A stretch of DNA of 64,000 nucleotides, from assembly GCA_003049465.1 (NCBI GenBank), contig PYSS01000098.1, positions 1-64,000 on the forward strand, read 5' to 3'. This DNA comes from Magnaporthiopsis rhizophila (lineage: Eukaryota > Ascomycota > Sordariomycetes > Magnaporthales > Magnaporthaceae). Positions 56,444 through 64,000 of this stretch are shown here, piece by piece (the stretch's first letter is position 1; the number at the start of each line of letters is the position of its first letter). A program made the translations under genes and the position numbers. Below the pieces are notes generated by a model. It did not search any database. It was not told the origin of the DNA and saw nothing but the letters and a program-made list of their open reading frames with translations.

Positions 56444-57130
56444 ATGCACCCCTCGACCCTCCTAGTCACCATGGCGGCGGCTGCCGCCACCGCCGTCTCG
56501 GCCATCCCCCTCGTGGACAACAGCGACCTTGGCAGCCACATGGTCCTCTCTCCCCGCGGCCTCTCCTTCAGCAAGCCGAAGCCAAAGCCGGCGGCGAAAG
56601 AGCCGGAGCCGACCGGACCACCAGAGACGTGCCCGACGATAATGACCAAAAAGGCGGGGGGCCCCTTTACGGCCACCGGCGATGGCCACTGCTGCCAACC
56701 GGGTGAAAAGAACGCGCTCAACTGCTGCACCCTCGGCAACACCCCTCGACTGCCCGACACCTCGGAATACCCGTGCAGATCAGAGTCCTTCCAAACGGCC
56801 GAGGCCTGGCAGAACTTGTTCGAGTGCAACACCCACGTACTCCACTCGAGGTGGTGCACGGCCGCGCGAGTGCCCCGGTTGAACGAAATCTTGACCGCAA
56901 CCATGCCCAAGAAGCCCAAGTACGATACCCTTAACCCGTCGCCAAAGGAGAAGGCAGCCCCGCCATCCAACGTCCCCGCGGCCGCTCGCAAAGCCATGGA
57001 AGCCAACAGGAAGGGGGCCAGTCACCCCACCTACAAGCCGAACCCTGGAAAGTCCCGGCTGGGAAGATTTCCCAACGGCGACCCGGATCCCGCTGATTCC
57101 AAGCCCGCCGACTCCAAACCCGCCGCATGA
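56444..57130 (+). CDS. Predicted secreted cysteine-containing protein, function unknown
   Basis: A single exon of 228 residues. The first 20 residues form a signal peptide (MHPSTLLVTMAAAAATAVSA). A Lys/Pro/Glu-rich linker follows (PKPKPAAKEPEPTGPPE), then a core of about 75 residues with eight cysteines (one, then CC, CC and three single Cys), an even number that could form four disulfides. The C-terminal 90 residues are Lys/Pro-rich and end with a DSKPA duplication. I do not recognise the family. Small size, signal peptide and paired cysteines are typical of secreted fungal proteins such as effectors or wall-associated proteins, but nothing proves a role. A TATA element and a CT-rich leader precede it, and the ATG is the first in this frame. 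Confidence 0.75.
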   Translation: MHPSTLLVTMAAAAATAVSAIPLVDNSDLGSHMVLSPRGLSFSKPKPKPAAKEPEPTGPPETCPTIMTKKAGGPFTATGDGHCCQPGEKNALNCCTLGNTPRLPDTSEYPCRSESFQTAEAWQNLFECNTHVLHSRWCTAARVPRLNEILTATMPKKPKYDTLNPSPKEKAAPPSNVPAAARKAMEANRKGASHPTYKPNPGKSRLGRFPNGDPDPADSKPADSKPAA

Positions 57131-58112
57131 AGGGTTTGCCCGCTGGCGCGATGCTAAGACGACGACTTAGATATACCCCCCGAGACCCGTACAGCTTTCC
57201 CCTTTATGTTTTCTCTTGCTTCTTTGCGTATTTCTCCCTCTTTTTCTTTGTTCACTAAATTTTTAGATCATAAAAATCTTCATATATTAAATTTTGTTTT
57301 GCCTGTATTCCCGAAAGCGGCTTATGCCACCCCGTTCTGTAAACTTTTCAAATTGGCATGCCAATGAACAACCAGCTCTGTCGCGTAGGCGTAGTCAGAA
57401 CTGGACTGGTCTGGGCCGAAAGTCGAGAGAGAACCCAAAAGGCTAGAGTAAAGCCACTAGGCAGAACTGATCAGCTACACCGAATTGCTAAGCTGTCTGC
57501 CGTCTTGTGAAACTTCGAGGGACGGTGCCCGCTCAGCCGTCATTGGCTTGTGCCTTGCAGGAGCTGTCAGCCGACGGTTCAATGCTGCACCTGCAACAGC
57601 AGTATGGGGCTTTGGTTTTATTTTTATTTGTGCCTCTCAGTGCAACTCGCCATGGTCCTAACTGTTCGCTTGGCACCACCTCGGCTGTACCCCCATGTAG
57701 GCGCGACCCGCCAATAAGGCTTGCTTCCCCACCAAACTGTGGCGTCGCGCTTCTTTGTGCCCCGCAGCCGGAGACCCCTGGCTGCATGGCATCCGGATGG
57801 AAGAAAAAAAAAAATGGTGGGCCTCCGTTTTCCCTCTCTTTTCTCTTTTTCTTTCTCTTGGGAAGAAGACAAGCTCCGAAGGCCTGGCAACCTGCGAAAT
57901 CAGATTGGCCGGCTATCTTCGACCTCGAGACGCCGAGACAACCTGGCTCTTCGTTGTCGCTGTTTTTACCCCACCGTCGCCGTCTCTTCTCTTCATTCGT
58001 TCTTCCTTTCTTGTAAGTTGGTCTGGTCGTTCGTCCTAGAGGGGCAGCGGCGCGTTTTCCCTCCTTGACGGCGGCGACTGACAGCCGCACCAGTGATACC
58101 CCTCCACTTACA
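57131..58112. other. Intergenic region / IMP dehydrogenase promoter and leader
   Basis: About 1 kb. The right part (57820-58020) is CT-rich, as expected for the leader of a highly expressed gene. A frame at 57507-58016 overlaps this leader and resembles no protein. Confidence 0.6.
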
Positions 58113-60044
58113 ATGCCCGCCGCAAACCCGAGCGCAACGTGGATCAACGGAACTACCAAGTTCCTCGATCCCAACAAGGCCGAGGAGCTCCTCGAGGAGT
58201 ACGACAGCCGCGATGGTCTCGACGTCCGCCAGCTGCTGGACTTCAAGGTCCACGGCGGCCTGACGTACAACGACTTCCTTGTGCTCCCGGGCTACATTGG
58301 CTTCGCTGCCTCCGAGGTCGGCCTTGACTCGCCCGTCACCAAGCGAATCTCCCTGAAGACCCCGTTTGTGTCCTCTCCGATGGACACTGTGACGGAGCAC
58401 GAGATGGCCATCCACATGGCCCTCCAGGGAGGTCTCGGCGTCATCCACCACAACTGCTCGGCCGACGCCCAGGCCGCCATGGTGCGCAAGGTCAAGCGCT
58501 ACGAGAACGGCTTCATCCTGGACCCCGTTGTCATCAGCCGCGCCACCACGGTTGGCGAGGCCAAGGCGTTGAAGGAGAAGTGGGGATTCGGCGGCTTTCC
58601 TGTCACTGGTAAGTCGGTCGCTTTTTTTTTTCCGACCTGGATCTCCTCCTTGGCATACTCTGTTCCTTGTGATTATTATCTTCTTTTTCTTATAACTTTC
58701 GTTCCGCCGTAATGACTTCACGTCTTGGGGAGACAAAAGATTTATGATGGAAAAATGCCGTTGATGCTCTGCGCTTCAGTACGTGCTCGGGCAACGAGCT
58801 TTGTGCTGACACTTGTATAATAGAGAACGGAAAGCTCGGCTCGAAGCTCCTGGGCATTGTAACGAACCGCGATATCCAGTTTGAGGACGACCCCGAGACA
58901 TCGATCGAGAACGTGATGGTCAAGGACCTCATCACGGCGCCCCACGGCATCGATCTGATCGAGGCCAACAAGATTCTGGCCAGGTCCAAGAAGGGAAAAC
59001 TGCCGATCGTGGACAAGGACTTCAACCTCGTCTCGATGATTTCGCGGTCCGATCTGACAAAGAACCTCTACTTTCCCCTTGCGTCTAAGCTGCCCGACTC
59101 GAAGCAGCTCCTCTGTGCCGCCGCCATCGGCACGCGGCCCGAGGACAAGGAGCGCCTCCAAAAGCTTGTGGACGCCGGCCTGGACATTGTCATCCTCGAC
59201 AGCAGCCAGGGAAACAGCATGTACCAGATCGAGATGATCAAGTGGATCAAGCAGACCTTCCCCGGCCTTGACGTCATTGGCGGAAACGTCGTGACCAGGG
59301 AGCAGGCCGCCGCGCTGATTGCGGCTGGCGTCGATGGCCTGCGCATCGGCATGGGGAGCGGCAGTGCCTGCATCACCCAGGAGGTCATGGCCGTCGGTCG
59401 TCCCCAAGCCACGGCCGTCTACAGTGTCAGCTCCTTCGCCGCCAAGTTTGGTGTGCCCTGCATCGCCGACGGCGGGATCCAGAACGTCGGCCATATCGTC
59501 AAGGGGCTGGCTCTTGGTGCCTCGACCGTGATGATGGGAGGCCTGCTTGCGGGCACTACCGAGTCTCCCGGCACCTCGTTCGTGTCGCGTGAGGGCAAGC
59601 TTGTCAAGGCGTACCGTGGCATGGGCAGCATCGACGCCATGCAGGACAAGAAGGCCGGTGGTGGTGGCAAGGACAGCCAGAAGAGCAATGCTGGCACCGC
59701 CCGCTACTTCTCTGAGGGTGACAGCGTCCTGGTCGCTCAGGGCGTCTCGGGAGCCGTGGCGCATCGGGGGTAGGTGCCAATAACAACGACGATGCACTCT
59801 GATGAGTTCGGAAAACCAACCAAAATGATTTGCTAACATATAACCACACAGATCCGTCTCCAAGTTCCTCCCCTACCTTGCAGCGGGGTTGAAACACTCC
59901 ATGCAAGATACTGGAGTCCGGAGCCTCAAGGAGCTCCATGAAGGTGTAGCGAACGGCACTGTGCGGTTCGAGATCCGGACAGCAAGTGCCCAGCTGGAGG
60001 GCGGAGTAAACATGGAGTCTTATGAGAAGAAGCTCTACGCATAG
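58113..60044 (+). CDS. Inosine-5'-monophosphate dehydrogenase
   Basis: Three exons, 58113-58608, 58824-59769 and 59852-60044, give 544 residues, the usual IMPDH length. The N-terminal half of the TIM barrel (LTYNDFLVLPGYIGF, FVSSPMDTVTE) is interrupted by two CBS domains (about residues 125-240). The catalytic loop GMGSGSACITQEV carries the nucleophilic cysteine at about residue 348, and GSSTV-like and GMGSIDAM segments bind the IMP phosphate. The C-terminus (VSGAVAHRGSVSKFLPYLAA) is typical. The enzyme oxidises IMP to XMP with NAD+, the committed step of guanine nucleotide synthesis, and is the target of mycophenolic acid. No resistance-type change can be judged by eye. Introns are GT-AG and in frame. 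Confidence 0.96.
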
Positions 60045-60566
60045 ACGCTAGATATAAGCTCGACCCGTGGGTTGGTTGGCATCATTTTGACGATTCCCAT
60101 TGCCAATTAAGTCGTGAAGAGATGCATGATATGACCCGACGCAGCGCCCTGTGAGGGCGGAAGGCCAGCGGTAGAACAAAGGTCGCTGCTTGGCGAGTGT
60201 TATGTTGGTCGTAGTAAACATGCAGTCTCGCGAAATCGCCTATTGCCACGTCAAAATAGAGCATGCAGAACACGACCCGTTATAGACGGGCAGCGTGCTG
60301 GGCCTGTCAAGCGACTGGAGGCGACTGGGAAAAAGAGAGCATTTTCCACAGCGGCTTTTTTTTTTTTTTTTCCGTTGGTCTTCTCTTTCCTTGGTCAGGA
60401 ATTGAGGGGTCCACCCCATTGGATGGTGAGGGGTAATCTAGCACGGGCAGAATACAGCCGTCTGTTGGTAGGAGTCTGTACTCCTGTTTGACGGCTCGGA
60501 GAGCTCCAAAAGTGATGAACAATGATCTCAGTGATCTGGGGAAAGGTCCTCTATTGTGCATGTTTG

Positions 60567-60798
60567 TGTTGAGCATAAGGAAGAGGAACCTCTAGCCCCG
60601 AGGGGGTGACAGAGGTAGGGTTTATATACAGGGTTTTGGGGCCGTGCCCTGGGGCTTGGCCCTAAGGCCAAGCCACGGACCCAAGCCAGGGGCCCAGGCC
60701 CTGTAATCAGGTCCTTCCTTTAGCCCAAAACAAGTGATTCCTTTCCCTTTGCATGCGCCGGAATAACGCCGGAAAAAGGCGGGAATATTATTCCGACA
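60567..60798 (-). mobile_element. Candidate solo LTR
   Basis: Read on the minus strand this 232-bp stretch begins TGTCGGAATAATATTCC, has a TATATAAA box about 170 bp in, and ends CTCAACA, so the termini are TGTCG and CAACA. This is the usual layout of a fungal Ty1/copia LTR. No target-site duplication is visible at these borders and no second copy lies in the window, so borders and identity are provisional. Confidence 0.4.
60653..60674. repeat. Perfect 9-bp inverted repeat with 4-nt loop
   Basis: GGCTTGGCC and GGCCAAGCC flank CTAA. Surrounding GC-rich sequence (about 60630-60703) extends it as an imperfect palindrome. It lies inside the candidate solo LTR. Confidence 0.85.
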
Positions 60799-60888
60799 CC
60801 GTCTCCAATTCCAATCACCACCACTTTGAACCCCGAGTGACGCAATTTTAATCATCACACCCAATATCAATTCTCTAAGCGATAGGAC

Positions 60889-61399
60889 ATGGCTTCTCCA
60901 AAGGGCCCGTTCCGGCTGGTGACAGTCAACACAGCACCCGAGAGAGCCAAGCGCCTCATCGGCAGGATGGTCGAGGCTCTCAAGGATCAGTACACGATCG
61001 ACTACGTGGCGAACTGCGAGAGTGAGGCACCCATCACTCCAGGGGGCCAACTTAGCACGGCACGCTGCTGACACGGAAGCACGACAGGTATCGAAGAGGT
61101 GGAGGCCAAGGTGAAGGAGTTCCAGCCGGATGTTCTGGTAAGCAATCAAGCGTGTCGTCGATCTGCCATCCACCATCGAGTCTCATATGCAGTCAGCGTT
61201 AGGTTGGTCTGACCTCGACATTACTTAGTTCTCGGCATCGATGTGGTCGGCCGAGGAGGCTGCCCGTATCCAAGCCATTGCACGCTCGATAAGACCCGAC
61301 ATCAAGCTGCACGCTATCCCACAGGGGCTGCAGGTCGAGAAAGGCCCCGATGCCATTGTCGAGCATCTGTTGGAGGAGGTGCCTAAGCTTCTAGGCTGA
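60889..61399 (+). CDS. Small alpha/beta protein of unknown function
   Basis: Three exons, 60889-61021, 61088-61137 and 61229-61399, give 117 residues. I do not recognise a named family. By eye the sequence alternates strands and helices: FRLVTVN, a long helix, IDYVAN, a helix, PDVLFSA, a helix, IKLHAIPQG and a final amphipathic helix. This is the pattern of CheY-like or flavodoxin-like folds. The position where receiver domains carry the phosphorylated Asp (after PDVL) holds Ser-Ala-Ser, so it would not be a normal receiver. No signal peptide or membrane segment is present. All introns are GT-AG and codon use is GC3-rich like its neighbours, which supports a real gene. Confidence 0.7.
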
Positions 61400-62027
61400 G
61401 CCCCAACGCGGGCCGTTTTTGCAAATCAAATTATCGGCCAGTATCATCCTTTCGGAGCCTTACCAGGCATGACATGGCATGACATGGCATGGCATATGCA
61501 CCTGCATATTCCGTCTGACTGCACCGTGTGTGATGATGATTGTGCTCCCCCCATTCGTGGCCAACTGACCAGTGAGCGAGCCAGCATGGCAGCCAGTCAC
61601 GGCAGTTTCGTCCGCGTTGCATTCGCACTAATGTAGGCCTAATGCAGGCTGCGAGAGCAAGAACACACCGGAGGTACGCAGCCAGGCAACAATTTCTGCC
61701 TAACATGCACTCATATCCCGACTCCTGGTTGGTCGCCTTGCTACAGTAGTCCACGCAGCCAGCCAACTTCGCGCCGGTCAGCCGCTGGGCGACATTGCCT
61801 CTTTGGTGCGAAATCCGGGCCCCGCAGCAGCCTAGACGCAGATAGATACCTACCTAGGTAGATACATGGGCGGCTAACTGGGGTATAAAACCGAGGCACG
61901 GGGAAGCGCCGCCCCCAGCCCACATCGGGTCCTCCTGTGCCCATCCGTATCTCTCTATTCACCAGTATCCACCCTACCCAAGAGTTGAACAAGACAGCGG
62001 ACTCCAGTTGGGGGACTCTCGGCAAGC
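61400..62027. other. Intergenic region / AAA ATPase promoter
   Basis: About 630 bp. It contains a short tandem repeat of CATGGCATGA-like units (61468-61493), the 12-bp palindrome CTACCTAGGTAG near 61851-61862 and a TATA box. Confidence 0.6.
61884..61890 (+). promoter_or_regulatory. TATA box of the AAA ATPase gene
   Basis: TATAAAA, 138 bp upstream of the ATG at 62028. Confidence 0.6.
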
Positions 62028-64000
62028 ATGGCAGGAGGCTCGGAAGACACCGGCTCCGTGGCGAGCTTCGAGGACCTCGCTGGCTCGTCACAGCAGGATT
62101 CCCTTGTCCGCGCGTTGCCGCAGACGAAGGAAGACGCGGGTGACGAACCGGTTCCAAAGATTCTCTATGTGGTGCAGTATTCCATCGATGGGAAGGTCGT
62201 CGACAGTAGGCTGGCCCCGGGTCTCTCCTTTGCTCTAGTGTTGTTGCGCACGGCTGACCGGTGACTTGCACATACAGCACACAAGAGCGACAAGCCGTTC
62301 GACGGGCCCGGTAACAATTCCAAATCCGCCGAGGATGGGAAGTCGCCCGTCATCGAGATCCTGACTAAGATCAATTCATCGGCTAGTCGGATCTATCATC
62401 ACCGCCCCAGGGGCCCCGGATATCCTCCGCCGCCGCCGGTGTACTCGGATGAGGAGTATGATTCCGACTCTGGAAGCACGAGCAAGCGCGGGACCACCAA
62501 GATGATCATCCACTCGAGGCTTCTGAAGGGCGCCTTGCGCGCCGTCGTCGGATACTGGCCGGGCGTCGACTTCATGGCCGAGCGCGTGGTGGTCCGGGCC
62601 CCTTACGCCGTCCTGGTCCACCACCGCGCCGCCCTCGCGCGCTTCAGGGACGCACAGCCGGCGAGCCACTCCCCCGAGCAGGTCGCGGAGACGGCGGTGC
62701 ACATCGACGTGCTCCTCGGCTTCCTCGCCGACACCCTCGGCGCCAAGATCCGCGAGGAGGAGCAGCGCCACGCGAGGGACCAGCCCTGCGCCACCTTCGA
62801 CTGGCTGTGGCTCCTCTACCGGCCGGGCGAGGTGGTCTACGTCAAGAGCAACGGCGTCTGGAACCCCTACATCGCGTCCCGCGTCCAGCTCGACGGCGCC
62901 GACCAGGAGAGGCACCCGGACTCGAAGAAGCCCTGGGCCGTCGAGTACTGGAACCTCGGGTTCGACAACGGCCGCATCGAGCGCAGCGCAAAGACGACGT
63001 ACATCGACGAGTACTCTGGCGAGCAGGCCATCAGCACCCTCCCCATCGTTCCCGCCGCGCTGTTCCCTAAGGCGCTCCCGGCCGAGGTGCCCGACGACGG
63101 CGCGGGAGAAACCATGGACGAGAAGCAGGTCAGGCTCGGCAAGCTATACTGGGAGCTCGTCAAGAGCCCGACCTACAAGGAGTACGCCGGCGAGCTGGTC
63201 GATTCGAACGGGCCCCGGGGCAAGCTCTCGAGCAGGGTCGTCGTCGACGCCGAGGGGTTCGAGCGCTTCAGTGACAGAGGGCCCAGGGCGCTGCGGTATA
63301 ACGAAAACACGAGCTTCCTGCCGCCCCCGCCGCCCATGTACGTTCGGGGAGGCCGTCGTCTTCCCGGGCAGCGCGGGGGCAGGGGCCGCAGGCAGAGGTC
63401 GGTGTCGCCGGGCCGCAGGGTCCCGCAGGACCTGCTGCCCTCGTTCGAGGCGCGGTGCGGCTGTCCCAAGTGCGTCTGGGATGCTGCCTCCTCGCCAGGC
63501 AAACCTGGGAGGTTCGCCGACTTCGAGGACCTGGACCCCGTCGTCGATAAGGCGCCGCAGAGCGACCTCTACTATCTGGCTTTGCAGAAGGACATTCCTG
63601 CCTTTATCCTTTCGGAGCGTCGGTGGGGTAAGTAAAATATTCTTGTGATCAGTCTGTCTCGGGAGAAAAAGGGTTTCTGCTGACCAAGAGACATAAAAAA
63701 CGACAACTACAGGCTATGTCCGTGTGGAGTATCTCACCAGCGTAAAGCCTGACCGGGAGGCTTTCAAGCACCTCGTGCTGGACGACGAGGTCAAGCACAC
63801 CGTCAAGACCCTGATCGGCAAGTTTGCCAACGACGGCGGCATGCTGAGCCCATGGCCTCGGGACCTGATCAAGAACAAGGGCGAAGGGCGCATCTTTCTC
63901 TTGCACGGATCCCCTGGGGTAGGTCGTTCCTTTGTCCTATATCTTTTTCTCCCATCTTCTGGAATGTTGCTCACGGTTAACAAAAAATAGGTTGGAAAAA
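62028..64000 (+). CDS. AAA-family ATPase with DUF7025-type N-terminal region (partial, cut by window end)
   Basis: Exons 62028-62205, 62278-63627, 63713-63918 and 63991 to the window end are visible, giving 578 residues plus the start of the fourth exon. A disordered N-terminus with YPPPPPVYSDEEYDSD is followed by a region matching the fungal DUF7025 pattern (CATFDWLWLLYRPGEVVYV, GVWNPYIASRV, WNLGFDNGRIERS). An Arg/Gly-rich insert follows (RGGRRLPGQRGGRGRRQRS). The AAA core begins at RIFLLHGSPG, where the next intron splits Walker A; the fourth exon reads GTT GGA AAA, completing the GSPGVGK loop. The remaining AAA core lies beyond the window. Large fungal families with this architecture have no settled function. 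A TATA box precedes the start. Confidence 0.85.

Larger units (their letters stand above)
60045..60888. other. Intergenic region with LTR-like insertion
   Basis: About 840 bp between IMP dehydrogenase and the small orphan gene. It contains a candidate solo LTR and a GC-rich hairpin, both ending about 90 bp before the next start codon. Confidence 0.55.

Noticed and set aside
57507..58016. 169-codon plus-strand frame before IMP dehydrogenase
   Set aside because: It overlaps the CT-rich leader of the next gene and encodes low-complexity Phe/Ser/Leu.
61468..61493. CATGACATGG tandem units
   Set aside because: Only about 2.5 copies of a 10-bp unit; simple local duplication without further structure.
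1..64000. tRNA, 5S rRNA and CRISPR arrays
   Set aside because: I looked by eye for B-box (GGTTCRA) contexts, the 5S internal control region and spaced direct repeats and found none that fold or repeat convincingly.

Overview
The window is nuclear DNA of a filamentous ascomycete (Pezizomycotina, most likely Sordariomycetes). The evidence is short GT-AG introns (about 70-125 bp), GC-rich codon use, pyrimidine-rich leaders, TATA boxes 130-230 bp upstream of some starts, and fungal-type proteins: a CMLE-type carboxymuconate cyclase, a fungal rhodopsin-domain protein, Mcr1, Spa2, an ABCC pump and a DUF7025-type AAA ATPase. I rebuilt 17 protein-coding genes by joining exons at GT/AG sites that keep the frame and continue the protein family. 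I found no tRNA, rRNA or CRISPR array.

Layout. 1-9.9 kb: an aromatic-catabolism block. An intradiol dioxygenase (-) and a carboxymuconate cyclase (+) share a 1.1 kb divergent promoter, followed by a seven-helix rhodopsin-domain membrane protein (-) and a short-chain dehydrogenase (+). 11.7-14.2 kb: the WD40 subunit of chromatin assembly factor 1 (-). 17.4-22.3 kb: a full-length ABCC transporter (+). 22.8-25.5 kb: a DNAJC11-like protein with a J region that lacks HPD (-). 26.1-27.3 kb: mitochondrial NADH-cytochrome b5 reductase (-). 28.3-30.1 kb: an SH3 protein of the Nbp2/Skb5 type (-). 31.2-31.4 kb: a (GA)n microsatellite holding a 29-N assembly gap. 33.5-34.3 kb: the Ssu72 phosphatase (+). 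37.1-40.1 kb: the polarisome scaffold Spa2 (+). 41.3-44.1 kb: an M28 glutamate carboxypeptidase (-). 45.9-48.5 kb: a seven-exon MFS transporter (+). 49.6-55.0 kb: an IQGAP (-). 56.4-57.1 kb: a secreted cysteine-containing protein (+). 58.1-60.0 kb: IMP dehydrogenase (+). 60.9-61.4 kb: a 117-residue orphan alpha/beta protein (+). 62.0 kb to the end: an AAA ATPase cut by the window edge inside its Walker A motif (+).

Most genes are housekeeping or cell-polarity genes. The accessory content is the aromatic block, the ABC and MFS pumps, the secreted protein, the orphan protein and the AAA ATPase. Two intergenic stretches look like LTR-retrotransposon relics. One, near 25.9 kb, has a copia-type primer-binding motif; the other, near 60.6-60.8 kb, looks like a solo LTR. 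The most striking protein feature is in the IQGAP: 15 IQ-like motifs, of which the last 13 lie in an exact 30-residue register, preceded by an in-frame 45-bp minisatellite. No complete new system can be proven from the sequence alone; the best leads are listed in the findings.
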